The notes below the pieces were generated by a model. That model was given only the letters and a program-made list of their open reading frames with translations. It was not told where the DNA came from and ran no database searches. A stretch of 64,000 bases of DNA from Lysobacter sp. ISL-50 (GTDB lineage: Bacteria > Pseudomonadota > Gammaproteobacteria > Xanthomonadales > Xanthomonadaceae). The position numbers were made by a program, and so were the translations under genes. Shown here piece after piece: positions 1-8,321 of this stretch; the first letter of the stretch is position 1; every line of letters starts with the position of its first letter. The stretch lies in NCBI RefSeq assembly GCF_018612875.1, contig NZ_JAGGRI010000024.1, forward strand, positions 163,899-227,898, written 5' to 3'.

Positions 1-816
1 CCCGCCGGAGCGCGGGCTCGCGGCGTACGAATCGGGCGCGGTGCCGTTGCGCAGTCCGTGATCGCTCAACTCCGCGCCGCTGAGCTGCCGCTTGCGCCGT
101 GCGTACAGCGCGCAAGCGCCGTATGTCCGGCATCGCTCGCCATCGCAGGGGCCGATCTTCTTGTGGGTCACCGCATCGAAGACGATCTGCCTCGGCAGCT
201 TGCGCCTGCGTTGATCGGGCTTGCGCGGCGTATCGCGCGCGGGCACCGGCGCGAGTGCGACCTCGTACCACAGGCCGTCGATGCGCCGCAGTTGGGTGTG
301 CGCGTCCAGCGTGCGCACCTCATCCTGCCAACCTTCGCGACGCGCGCGCACCGCCATGCGGTGCGCGCGGCGGCGCTCGCCGCGCAGGCCGATCGCCGCC
401 TCGTTGCGCATCAGGCAACCGTTGCGGGGATCGACATACAGCGCGCTACGGACTTCAGCGAGCGGCGCCAAGCCGCCCCAGCTTCTCATTACATGGAATT
501 CTCCGTCGATTTCGAGCACTTGCATGGCCACGAAATCATCAATGTGTTGATGGATGTGTTGCTGCACGGTGTTGCGCCGGTCCACGCGCGCGCACAGCTG
601 CGAGTAGACCAAGTCCCAGCGCCGTCCGACCTGGCGTTCCAGGTAGCGCTGCAGCGGGCGCAGGTTTTCGTTGAGGCTTTTACGGTAGCCGTGTCGCAGG
701 CGCAGGCTCTCGTGGACACGCTGGTCTTCCGGGTCGCGCGCTTCGCGTCCCGGCTTGTCCCAGCCGCCGCCCAGGCGCGGGCGCTCGACGATCACTTTGT
801 ACATGTCGTTTCGCAT
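1..816 (-). CDS. conserved hypothetical protein, 3' end cut by window edge
   Basis: The frame stays open from an ATG at 816 (second ATG at 804, starting MYKVIVERPRLGGG) to the left edge, so the C-terminus is missing and 272 codons are visible. The protein is basic and soluble, with no signal peptide or membrane segment. Visible features are an N-terminal VIVERPR strand, a KSLNENLRPLQRYLERQVG block, a VYSQLC helix, DRRNTVQQHIHQHI, and a late Cys-rich GPCDGERC stretch. It resembles an uncharacterised family I remember with a KVIV-x-RPR start and an LxPLRRYL-x-x-VGRPW block. No function is known to me. No strong ribosome-binding site precedes either start, so the choice between 816 and 804 is open. 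Confidence 0.7.
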   Translation of the reverse strand, partial: MRNDMYKVIVERPRLGGGWDKPGREARDPEDQRVHESLRLRHGYRKSLNENLRPLQRYLERQVGRRWDLVYSQLCARVDRRNTVQQHIHQHIDDFVAMQVLEIDGEFHVMRSWGGLAPLAEVRSALYVDPRNGCLMRNEAAIGLRGERRRAHRMAVRARREGWQDEVRTLDAHTQLRRIDGLWYEVALAPVPARDTPRKPDQRRRKLPRQIVFDAVTHKKIGPCDGERCRTYGACALYARRKRQLSGAELSDHGLRNGTAPDSYAASPRSGG

Positions 817-966
817 ACAGGTTTGGTATCCGATAGCTATCGGCGCGCTCGGCCATGCGGCCGGGCACGACGGTACGGCCGCCCCACGCGGGGCGGCGCT
901 CGCGTTGCCTTCGCGGCTGAGGCGCTATCGGAATCCGCATGGCGTGCCGCCATGCGGTCGTGCGTC

Positions 967-2097
967 TCAGCCGTTGCCCTTCAGGCTGACCAATTGCTTC
1001 ATGACTCCCTCCAGACCGCCGAATACGGTCAGCTTGTCGATCTTCTCGGTGATCTTTTCCAGGGCCTCGAGCTCCTTCAGGCGCATCAAGACCGGGCTTT
1101 CCTCGATCAGCTTGGCGGTGTTGAGCAGGCTGCGCGTCGCGTTCGCCTCTTCGCGGCGACGGATCACGTTGGCCTGCGCGGTCTTCTCCGCCTGCACCAC
1201 GCCGTTGAGGATGTCCTTCATCTCGCCCGGCAGGATCACGTCCTTGACGCCGACGCCGAGCACTTCCAGCCCCGCCTCGGCGACCGGCCCGCGCACATGG
1301 GCGAAGATGTCCGCGTCGAGCGAAGCCTTGTCGCCGAGCAATTCGTCCAGGGTCTTGGACGAGATCGCCTTGCGCAGACCGTACTGCAGCTCGCGATAGA
1401 CGTGGTCGAGGTACTTGGCGACGCGGGTACGCGCCGCGACCGGGTCGGTCACGCGCAGGCTCGCGGCCAGGTTCACGCGCAGCGACACCTTGTCGCGGGT
1501 CAGCAGTTCCTGGCCCGATACTTCCATCGCCTGCACGCGCAGTTCCACCACCTCGACCGCGACGTTCTTGCGCAGGTTCCAGAACGCATACGCGCCCGGC
1601 TCCAGACGACGCACGAACTTTCCGTCCACGAACAGCAGACCGGCCGATTCGGTCGGCACGTTGCCGGCGACCGCGACGCGGTCGAGGTAGCTGAGCTGAC
1701 GCAGGCCGTTGGCGACCTCGCGCTCGACCTCCAGACCTTCGCCCAGGGCGATGGCGCGGATCTCGATGCTGGCCAGGCCCTTCCAGTACAGGCGGCGGGT
1801 GCCCGGCGCGAGCACATCGGCGATGCGGCCGTTGCGCAGCATCAGCCCGACTTCGTCGTTGCCGATGTCGGCCAGGACAAAATGCATCTGCAGGCGCTCG
1901 CCCAGGCCGGCGATCAGCGCCTCGCCATCGTTGCCGGTGTACTGGCTGTTGCCGATGTCGTGCGTGACCAGCGCCAGCTCGCGCTTGAAGTCGCTGAGGC
2001 GATGGACGCCAGCGCCGAGCACGCGCTCGATGCGGCGGTTGCGGTAAACCAGGACGCGCTCGGCATCGCCGACCACGACCTTCTTCATCCAGAACAT
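967..2097 (-). CDS. slipin / SPFH-domain (band 7) membrane-associated protein
   Basis: 376 aa. The start at 2097 is set by AAGGAGA six bases upstream; upstream in-frame codons lack a site. The N-terminal third is a less conserved extension (MFWMKKVVVGDAERVLVYRN). The centre has the stomatin/prohibitin core: GLLFVDGKFVRRLEPGAYAFW, then TRDKVSLRVNLAASLRVTDPV, then YRELQYGLRKAISSKTLDELL, VLGVGVKDVILPGEMK, and the Ala/Glu-rich helix with RRREEANATRSLLNTAKLI. SPFH proteins form membrane-bound rings or scaffolds. No NfeD partner or protease is adjacent, so its partner cannot be read from context. An obvious N-terminal membrane helix is lacking, which is a little unusual for the family. Confidence 0.88.
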   Translation of the reverse strand: MFWMKKVVVGDAERVLVYRNRRIERVLGAGVHRLSDFKRELALVTHDIGNSQYTGNDGEALIAGLGERLQMHFVLADIGNDEVGLMLRNGRIADVLAPGTRRLYWKGLASIEIRAIALGEGLEVEREVANGLRQLSYLDRVAVAGNVPTESAGLLFVDGKFVRRLEPGAYAFWNLRKNVAVEVVELRVQAMEVSGQELLTRDKVSLRVNLAASLRVTDPVAARTRVAKYLDHVYRELQYGLRKAISSKTLDELLGDKASLDADIFAHVRGPVAEAGLEVLGVGVKDVILPGEMKDILNGVVQAEKTAQANVIRRREEANATRSLLNTAKLIEESPVLMRLKELEALEKITEKIDKLTVFGGLEGVMKQLVSLKGNG

Positions 2098-2547
2098 GGT
2101 GTTCTCCTTGAGGTTCCGGTGGGTCCGATCCGTGGTGGTGACCGTTGCGACCGAATCGGTTGTCGCAAGGGCGCGGTGAAAAGCCAGGGCGATCGCGGCG
2201 CCCGCGGGCGCCGCGATGGGTTCGTCATGCGCGCCGGGCGCGCACAACGTTGGAGCTTGTTCGCCGCGCACGGAGACGAACGGAACAAGGCGGAAACGCC
2301 CCTGACGCCGTCACCGCGAAACCCGCGCGCGGATCGCGCGGAGCCGGTGCCGCCAGGCATCGCGACGATCCTTGTCGCCGATGCTTGCGCCGCGCCGTTC
2401 CTGCGCCTTCAGGGCGTGGGTCCGGCGGTGCCGCCGCTGCCGCGTTTCGTTGCGCGTCGCGTGACAGCGACGTTTGGCGAAACGCCGCACGGGGCGTTTC
2501 CTGGGTTGGAACTTTCGTTCCTTCAAGACTGCTTTTTAGGCAGTAGG
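2098..2547. other. gene-free upstream region of slipin gene
   Basis: About 450 bases with no convincing coding sequence. It holds the leader and presumably the promoter of the leftward slipin gene. Long open frames here are antisense artefacts of high GC. Confidence 0.5.
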
Positions 2548-2619
2548 TGGGATAACGGGAATCGAACCCGCGACAACAGCATCAAGACGCTGTGCTCTAA
2601 CCGACTGAGCTATATCCAA
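2548..2619 (-). tRNA. tRNA-like sequence, probably degenerate
   Basis: Read on the minus strand it has a perfect D-arm (TAGCTCAGTCGGTTAGAGC) and T-arm (GCGGGTTCGATTCCCGT). The acceptor stem is TTGGATA against TATCCCA, with a T-C mismatch at pair 2. The anticodon arm is abnormal: CAGCG/TGCTG leaves a 6-base loop TCTTGA, or CAGC/GCTG leaves 8 bases, so no normal 7-base loop with U33 forms. A CTT (Lys) or TTG (Gln) anticodon could be argued but not fixed. No CCA is encoded. Most likely a tRNA relic, or an atypical tRNA of mobile-element origin. Confidence 0.5.
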
Positions 2620-2620
2620 G

Positions 2621-2690
2621 CGAAAGGGTCGGACTCGAACCGACGGCCTGCGCACTAAGTCGCCGCTCTAACCGACTGAGCTACCTTCCA
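2621..2690 (-). tRNA. second tRNA-like sequence in tandem, probably degenerate
   Basis: It lies one base upstream of the neighbouring tRNA-like sequence on the same strand. D-arm TAGCTCAGTCGGTTAGAGC and T-arm GTCGGTTCGAGTCCGAC are intact. The acceptor stem TGGAAGG/CCTTTCG pairs with two wobbles. The stretch between the D- and T-arms is too short for a canonical anticodon arm plus variable loop, and only GCG/CGC can pair around ACTTAGTG. An anticodon TAG (Leu) or even TTA can be drawn, but neither has a normal loop. No CCA follows. Confidence 0.45.
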
Positions 2691-3381
2691 AAGCAGAACC
2701 CGTCCGCGCACTTCGGCATACGCCACGGCACGGCCGCGCGCACCGGACGGGATGGCAACCCGTACCGCTGAAATGCGTTTCATTGATTCTGCGCACTGAC
2801 GTCTGTTTCCAGACGGCAATTCGTTCGGGCGCAAGCGCCCATGTGAGTCGATCGCGCACGCGCCGCCCGTGCCGAAGCACCCAAGCACAGCGCTCAAAGC
2901 GCCTCTGCGGTCGAACCCCTGTGTCTACGATGCTTCGGGGCCGTGTGCGATCAAGCTTGTTTTCAAGGGTTATGGTGTCCTTTGCGAGCGCTGAAACGAA
3001 AACGCCCCCGGTGTTCGACCGAGGGCGTTCGCTTCCTCGGAAGATCGGGCGACCGATCTTCCTTGGCAAAGAAGATCAATCCGGCGTGTGTTGCGCCTGG
3101 CGACCGCGCATCGACAACGCGCGGTCGAACAGACCGGGGCACGAGGCCCGCAGTTCGTTCTGTTTGGCGATGTGGATGTCGAGATGCATGTGAAGGCGGT
3201 CGGTTGATTGCGTCGCAAGGACGATGGGCGCGAACTCTACGCTCGCGAAATTACGGATGCAAGACCGTTCGTCGTCCCGCGAAAGGTTTTTTCGCGGTCG
3301 GTGTGATCGATTCGGGCGGGGGTGTGGCGAGAGATTTCTAGTTGCGATGATGGTTTGAGGTTGCGCGTGCCCTCACCCCGG
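2691..3381. other. gene-poor stretch with two hairpins
   Basis: Nearly 700 bases with no credible protein gene. It contains a leftward terminator near 3001-3029 and a perfect inverted repeat at 3039-3062 (10-base arms GGAAGATCGG around GCGA). A small RNA cannot be excluded because a terminator without a visible upstream gene is present. Confidence 0.45.
2990..3029 (-). terminator. rho-independent terminator, leftward
   Basis: Stem AACGCCCcCGGT / ACCGaGGGCGTT (12 positions, one mismatch, loop GTTCG) is followed on the minus strand by TTTTCGTTTC. It faces leftward, but the nearest minus-strand gene ends more than 400 bases away at 3447, so it may end an unseen short transcript. Confidence 0.6.
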
Positions 3382-3405
3382 CCCTCTCCCGCAAGCGGGA
3401 GAGGG
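3382..3405. repeat. REP-like hairpin, CCCTCTCCCGC family
   Basis: Perfect 11-base arms CCCTCTCCCGC and GCGGGAGAGGG around AA, with the typical flank CCCTCACCCCGG upstream. The same family occurs at 20153-20251 and, as relatives, inside the E3 gene at 34287-34392. Confidence 0.85.
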
Positions 3406-3446
3406 AGGGAAAGCGATGCGGGACGATGTGATTGCGTTGCGTGCGA

Positions 3447-4013
3447 TCAGAATTGGCCGACTCTCGCCAACAACGCATCGGTATCGATCACCTCGGCAAA
3501 CTCCGCGCGCAACGTAGCCAGATGTGCGCGGCTGATCGCTTCGGCCGCAATCACCGTCCCGTCGGCGTCGGTCAGATCGAAACAGCAGCAGGCATCGCCG
3601 ACCACGACCGTGCGATAGCCCAGGTTGCTCGCCATGCGCGCGGTGGTGGACACGCACATGTCGGTGCTGATGCCGAACAGCACGACGGTGTCGATGCGCA
3701 ACCGGCGCAGGCGCAAGTCCAGGTCGGTGCCGATGAAGGCGGCATTGGCCGATTTGCCGACGACCGTTTCGCCGTCGAGCGGTTCGAAGCCGTCGCGAAA
3801 GGCATGGCCCGCATGCGTGGGCTGCAACGGCGAACCGTCGTGGATGGAATCGTGGCGCACATGGATCAACGGCAAGCCGCGTTCGCGCCAGGCCGCGAGC
3901 AGGCGTCGGCCGTTGTGTTCCATCGCCGGATTGTTTCGAGGCCCCCACGGCGGATAGTCGAAGCCGCGCTGGACGTCGATGGGAATGAGGGCGGTGCGAT
4001 GCGATGAGTTCAT
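3447..4013 (-). CDS. cysteine hydrolase, isochorismatase family
   Basis: 188 aa with the nicotinamidase/isochorismatase fold. The likely catalytic triad is Asp13 (LIPIDVQRGF), Lys87 (VVGKSANAAF) and Cys120 (GISTDMCVSTTARMA), followed by GYRTVVVGDACCCFD. The start at 4013 gives the usual short N-terminus before the first strand; the Shine-Dalgarno is weak. The gene is divergent from an Lrp-type regulator at 4174, a common arrangement for local control, so the regulator may govern it. The substrate cannot be told from the sequence. Confidence 0.88.
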   Translation of the reverse strand: MNSSHRTALIPIDVQRGFDYPPWGPRNNPAMEHNGRRLLAAWRERGLPLIHVRHDSIHDGSPLQPTHAGHAFRDGFEPLDGETVVGKSANAAFIGTDLDLRLRRLRIDTVVLFGISTDMCVSTTARMASNLGYRTVVVGDACCCFDLTDADGTVIAAEAISRAHLATLRAEFAEVIDTDALLARVGQF

Positions 4014-4173
4014 GGAGATCGGTTCGTTGGGATGGGCTGGGACGCGGACATGGTCGGCACGGGCGCGGCGCGCTGGGCGATGCGGCATGGTGCGCATTGC
4101 GCCGTGCCGGTCTCAACCCGGCACAATGACGGTCCCGGCCGGCGCGGCCGGACAGCCGCCACGGGTTCCCATC

Positions 4174-4608
4174 ATGAAGACGCTGGACGAAGTCGATCGC
4201 AAGCTGATCGCGTTGCTGCAGGACAATGCCCGTCTGTCGACGGTGGCCCTGGCCAAGGCGGTGAGCCTGTCGCGCAGCACCGTGCAGGAACGCCTGCAGC
4301 GCCTGGAGGCGGCCGGGGTGATCGCGCAATACACCGTGCGCCTGGGCAGCGGCGGCGATCCGCTGTGCGCGTGGCTGATGCTGCGTTACGCGGAAGGCTT
4401 CAGCTGCGACGACATCGTGCCGCCGCTGTCGGAATGGCCGCAGGTGCGGCTGGTGCACAGCGTGGCGGGCGAGACCGATCTGATGGTGCTGGTGGAAACG
4501 CGCTCGCCCGGCGAGTTGGCCGACCTGCGCGAGCGGGTCGCGGCGATGAAGGGCGTGGACGACGTCACCACGATCCCGATCCTGCGCACGGCGCTCGATC
4601 GCACCTAA
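4174..4608 (+). CDS. Lrp/AsnC family transcriptional regulator
   Basis: 144 aa. The N-terminal winged helix-turn-helix spans about residues 4-60 (LDEVDRKLIALLQDNARLS, then LAKAVSLSRSTVQERLQRLE and GVIAQYTVRL). A RAM ligand-binding and oligomerisation domain follows (VHSVAGETDLMVLVETRSP, MKGVDDVTTIPIL). The start is placed at the ATG just before the conserved LDEVDRKL. Family members sense amino acids or other small ligands. It is divergent from the isochorismatase-fold hydrolase, whose promoter it may share and control. It ends 7 bases before the convergent polysaccharide deacetylase gene. Confidence 0.9.
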   Translation: MKTLDEVDRKLIALLQDNARLSTVALAKAVSLSRSTVQERLQRLEAAGVIAQYTVRLGSGGDPLCAWLMLRYAEGFSCDDIVPPLSEWPQVRLVHSVAGETDLMVLVETRSPGELADLRERVAAMKGVDDVTTIPILRTALDRT

Positions 4609-4615
4609 GCGCGCC

Positions 4616-5629
4616 TTACTCCGAATCCAGCTTCGCCAGCGTCAACACCCAGTCCGGCACGGTAGGTTCGCCGGCGAAGAAGCTCGCCGGTTCCTTCGCG
4701 CCGATCGCCCAGCGATGCAGCCAGCTCGGTCCGGCCGGGCCGGTGTAGGCGTCGGTGCGCTCGTAGGCGCGATCGCGCATGGCTTCGTCCAGGCCGATGA
4801 ACCGGTAGCCGCGTTTGCGCGCCATCGCGATCAGGTCGCCGTAGCTGGCGGCGTTGAGCGCGTTGGCGTGGATCAGCCACACCTGCGGCAGGTTGTAGCC
4901 GAGCAGGGCGATCGATTGCTGTTCGTAGTAGTCGAGCTTGCTGCCCATGTACTTGATGTAATCGCGGCGCAACCTGGCCTTGAGCTTGGCCGCGCCGGGA
5001 CGGTCGGCGGCGTGCAGATAGGCCGCGGCCCAGATCCAGTCGGAGTTGTCCACGGTCACCGGCGCGATGCGATAGCCGTGCGCGTCGAGGAATTTCGCCA
5101 GATCGACCTTGTCCTGCGCGCTGCGCCCGGCGCGCAGGTAGGGATGACGGAACCAGTGCGGGGTCTGCCCGCGCGCCTGCAGCATCGGCCGCAGTTGCCG
5201 CTCGCCGCGCAGGATGTCGTCTTCGTACGCTTTCAGCCCGACCGCATGCAGATCGGCGTGGCTGTAACTGTGATTGCCCAAGGTGGCGCCGGCGTCGAGC
5301 CAGTCGCGCAGCATCGCCACGCGTTCGGCCTGCAACTGGCCGCCGCCTTCGAGCTTGCCTTCGTTGACGAAGCCGATCACCGGCACGCCGGCGCGGCCGA
5401 TCGCGGCGATCAGGCGGTGGTGGTCGGCGATGATCTGCGCGGTCGGCACGCTGGGCAATTGCACCCAGGGCAGATCGTCCACGGTCATCGCGATGCGCCG
5501 GTCCGGCGCGGTCTTGGCTTGCGCCGCGGCGGCGTCCGCGCCGCCCGCGAGCAGCAACAGGCCGGCGAAGAGGGAACGCAACAGCGTGGAATGGGCGAGC
5601 GTCGAATGGAGCGTGGCGAACGGGCGCAT
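4616..5629 (-). CDS. secreted polysaccharide deacetylase (NodB fold)
   Basis: 337 aa. A signal peptide covers roughly residues 1-36 (hydrophobic FAGLLLLAGGADAAAAQ). NodB motifs are present: TVDDLPW with Asp51/Asp52, LGNHSYSH with metal ligands His120 and His124, and WFRHPYLRAG. It should remove N-acetyl groups from a cell-wall or exopolysaccharide, outside the inner membrane. The start at 5629 has GGAGG upstream. It converges with the Lrp-type gene. The substrate is unknown. Confidence 0.88.
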   Translation of the reverse strand: MRPFATLHSTLAHSTLLRSLFAGLLLLAGGADAAAAQAKTAPDRRIAMTVDDLPWVQLPSVPTAQIIADHHRLIAAIGRAGVPVIGFVNEGKLEGGGQLQAERVAMLRDWLDAGATLGNHSYSHADLHAVGLKAYEDDILRGERQLRPMLQARGQTPHWFRHPYLRAGRSAQDKVDLAKFLDAHGYRIAPVTVDNSDWIWAAAYLHAADRPGAAKLKARLRRDYIKYMGSKLDYYEQQSIALLGYNLPQVWLIHANALNAASYGDLIAMARKRGYRFIGLDEAMRDRAYERTDAYTGPAGPSWLHRWAIGAKEPASFFAGEPTVPDWVLTLAKLDSE

Positions 5630-5792
5630 GCGGACCTCCGATCGGGGATGCGCCGATCATCGCCGCGCCGGCGCCGCCTGCCTACCGCCGCGGTTCGCAG
5701 TCGCGGCATGGGTCGCTAAATGGCCGGTCGCGTTCGCCGCCCGCGTCGTGCGACGCGGGCCGGCGCACGCCGCCGATCCCGAGGATCGCGCC

Positions 5793-6116
5793 TCAGTCGA
5801 GCTTGCGCGAAATGAAGTAGTAAGCCAGATTGCCGATCCCGATCGCGCCGAGCAGCACCGCGACGGTGCCGGGGTTGGCGTCGCGCCAGCCGGCGCTTTC
5901 GATGATGCCGAAGCCGACCGCGAGCAGGACCATGACGATGCCCCAGCGCAGGGCGCCGTGGCGGCGGCGGATGTCTTCGTCGCGGGCCATCGAGCGCAAC
6001 AGCTCTTCGGCGCCGCCGGTCTGCAGCAGTTTGCTGCGGAAACGCGCCTCCACGACGATCTTGATCGCGAAGACGATGCAGACGAACAGGGTGATGGGGA
6101 CGAGGATTTCTGGCAT
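5793..6116 (-). CDS. small two-helix membrane protein (DUF6249-like)
   Basis: 107 aa. It has a first membrane helix at residues 3-22 (ILVPITLFVCIVFAIKIVVE), a charged loop (FRSKLL, GGAEELLRSMARDEDIRRR), then two close hydrophobic segments (WGIVMVLLAVGFGIIESAG and VAVLLGAIGIGNLAYYFIS). The layout resembles DUF6249 proteins that sit beside ECF sigma factors. It is divergent from the sigma factor at 6357. No enzymatic motif is seen. Confidence 0.72.
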   Translation of the reverse strand: MPEILVPITLFVCIVFAIKIVVEARFRSKLLQTGGAEELLRSMARDEDIRRRHGALRWGIVMVLLAVGFGIIESAGWRDANPGTVAVLLGAIGIGNLAYYFISRKLD

Positions 6117-6356
6117 GGCGGCAGTCTCTGCGGGTTCGGGTCTGGCTGCAATGGATACGGCGCCCTCGCCGTCGGTTGCAGCCGGCCCCGCCGCGGCCCG
6201 CCGGGCGCGGCCCGGAAGGGCGCCGTGGCGCCCGGCGCCACCGCCGGCCGGACGCGGCGGCGGACAAGTGACAGGTATCACCGCGCGACCGGTGCCCCGC
6301 CACTGCAACCGCGCGCGCCGTGGCCGCATCCTCTGGGCCATGACCGGTACAACCCC

Positions 6357-6923
6357 ATGAACGACGACCGCACCCTGGTCGAAGCCGTACTGGCGCGCGC
6401 GCCGGGCGCGTTCGAGCGTCTGGTGCGCGAGTACCAGGGGCTGTGCTGGCACATCATCCAGCGCATGGTCCGCCATCCCGACGACACCCGCGAGCTGTGT
6501 CAGGAAGCCTTCCTGCGCGTGCACCAGTGTCTGCACCAATACCGTCACGAGAGCCCGCTCAAGTCGTGGATCGGTCAGGTCGCCTATTCGGTCGCCAAGC
6601 GCCATCTGGAGCGCAAGCGGATTCCGATCGTGGAAGTGGCCGACGACGAGGACGCGCTGTCGCCGCTGGATCGGGTCAGCGACGGCTTCGATCTGGAGGC
6701 GGCCTGCGCCGACGAGGAAATCGCCGCCGGCCTGCACGCCGAGATCGAGGCGCTGCCGCCGTTGCAGCGCACATTACTGACCCTGTATCACCTGGAAGAA
6801 GTGCCCATCGGCGAAATCGCGCAGATCACCGGTCTGGCCGAGGGTACGATCAAGAGCCACCTGTTCCGCACCCGCGCGCGCCTGCGCCAGCGCCTGGAAG
6901 CCCGGTTGGGAGAATTCGCATGA
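6357..6923 (+). CDS. ECF-type RNA polymerase sigma factor
   Basis: 188 aa. Region 2 is visible (FERLVREYQGLCWHIIQRMV, DDTRELCQEAFLRVHQCLHQ, then SWIGQVAYSVAKRHLERKR). Region 4 follows (LPPLQRTLLTLYHLEEVPIG, EIAQITGLAEGTIKSHLFRT). The linker is acidic. The start at 6357 gives a standard sigma-70 region 2 opening (TLVEAVLARAPGAFERLV). It overlaps the next gene by four bases (ATGA), so the two are translationally coupled; in this layout the partner usually controls the sigma factor. Confidence 0.93.
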   Translation: MNDDRTLVEAVLARAPGAFERLVREYQGLCWHIIQRMVRHPDDTRELCQEAFLRVHQCLHQYRHESPLKSWIGQVAYSVAKRHLERKRIPIVEVADDEDALSPLDRVSDGFDLEAACADEEIAAGLHAEIEALPPLQRTLLTLYHLEEVPIGEIAQITGLAEGTIKSHLFRTRARLRQRLEARLGEFA

Positions 6924-7402
6924 ACCGCACACCTGAAAACACCGCTGCCGACGCGGTCCGCTTCGACGATCCGCGCATCGCCCGCGAATGGGAGCTGCAG
7001 GAACGCGCCCAGCGCGAGGAACGCGCCGGCGCGCCGATGGACGAGGCCGATCCCCGCCTGGCCCAGTACCGCCTGCTGACCCGGGCCTTGCGCGCGCCGG
7101 TGATGGAGCCCATCGCGTACGGCTTCGCGGAACAGATCGCGCGCCGCGCGCAGGCCCTGGCCGCCGGCAACGACCGGGTCGAACGTTATCTGCAGCAGCT
7201 CCTGCTCGCCGCGCTGGTGGTGGCGGGCGCGGCGATGGTCTGGTCGAGCAGCGCCAACTGGTGGCCGGCGCTGCAGGCGCAGGTGCCGTCCGGCAGCCTG
7301 TCCTGGGGTGTGCTGGCCGGCGGCTGCTGTCTGCTGACCTGGGGCTGGGAAGGCGTCGCCCGCGCAATCGGCCTGGACGCCGCGCCCCGGCATACGGCGT
7401 GA
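6920..7402 (+). CDS. membrane protein coupled to ECF sigma factor (putative anti-sigma)
   Basis: 160 aa. A charged cytoplasmic N-terminal half (REWELQERAQREERAGAPMD) is followed by two membrane helices (LLLAALVVAGAAMVWSSS and LSWGVLAGGCCLLTWGWEG). The start overlaps the sigma gene stop. The order and topology fit an anti-sigma factor, but the zinc-binding HxxxCxxC motif of ZAS anti-sigma proteins is absent, so this role is inferred from coupling alone. Confidence 0.78.
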   Translation: MNRTPENTAADAVRFDDPRIAREWELQERAQREERAGAPMDEADPRLAQYRLLTRALRAPVMEPIAYGFAEQIARRAQALAAGNDRVERYLQQLLLAALVVAGAAMVWSSSANWWPALQAQVPSGSLSWGVLAGGCCLLTWGWEGVARAIGLDAAPRHTA

Positions 7403-7500
7403 TCGACTGAGCGCCAGCCGCGCCGCTGTCTGCAGCGGCGCGCGCGGCGATGACGGCGGCGCCTGGGTTCACGGCGTTTGCTGCCGCGGAAATTTTCTAT

Positions 7501-8321
7501 TGTGGGAGGGGCTTCAGCCCCGATGCCTTTCGCTCCGATCGCCTTGACCCTAACCGGGCCTGATCGAACAGCATCGGGCCTGAAGGCCCTCCCACAACAA
7601 ACCTCGAAACGGACGGCCGCTCGAACAAAACGCGAATGTAGGAGGGGCTTCAGCCCCAATGCCTTTCGCTCCGATCGCCTTGACCCTGACCGGGTCTGAT
7701 CGAACAGCATCGGGCCTGAAGGCCCTCCTACAACAAACCTCGAAGCGGACCGGCCGCTCGAACAAAACGCGAATGTAGGAGGGGCTTCAGCCCCGATGCC
7801 TTTCGCTCCGATCGCCTTGACCCTAACCGGGCCTGATCGAACAGCATCGGGTCTGAAGGCCCTCCTACAAAAGACCTCGAAACGGACGGGCCGCTCGAAC
7901 AAAACGCGAATGTAGGAGGGGCTTCAGCCCCGATGCCTTCCGCTCCGATCGCCCTGATCCTAACCGGGCCTGATCGAACAGCATCGGGCCTGAAGGCCCT
8001 CCTGCAACAAGCCTCGAAACGGGCGGGCCGCTCGAACAAAACGCGAATGTGGGAGGGGCTTCAGCCCCGATGCCTTCCGCTCCGATTGCCTTGACCCTAA
8101 CCGGGCCTGATCGAACAGCATCGGGTCTGAAGGCCCTCCTACAAAAAACCTCGAAACGGACGGGCCGCTCGAACAAAACGCGAATGTGGAAGGGGCTTCA
8201 GCCCCGATGCCTTCCGCTCCGATTGCCTTGACCCTAACCGGGTCTGATCGAACAGCATCGGGCCTGAAGGCCCTCCTACAACAAACCTCGAAACGGGCGG
8301 GCCGCTCGAACAAAACGCGAA
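7501..8321. repeat. six tandem ~137-bp units, each a long inverted repeat
   Basis: Units begin at 7501, 7637, 7774, 7911, 8048 and 8185. Each opens with TGTRGGAGGGGCTTCAGCC and about 90 bases later carries the complementary GGGCCTGAAGGCCCTCC arm. An outer GATGC / GCATC pair extends the stem. A spacer of about 45 bases (CCTCGAAACGG, GCTCGAACAAAACGCGAAT) separates the hairpins. Units differ by only a few substitutions, implying recent amplification. The array fills most of the gap before the R-body locus. Apparent open frames across it are repeat artefacts. Confidence 0.95.

Noticed and set aside
58..2658. 866-codon open frame on the plus strand
   Set aside because: It runs antisense to the edge gene, the slipin and both tRNA-like sequences, and its product has no recognisable family. 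It is an artefact of high GC with few stop codons.
6266..6282. Clp/Crp-type site GTGACAGGTATCAC before the ECF sigma gene
   Set aside because: Only a partial match to TGTGA-N6-TCACA; likely chance, so not listed as a feature.
7501..8321. CRISPR array
   Set aside because: The repeat unit is about 137 bp, is palindromic throughout and has no unique spacers; no cas gene is nearby.
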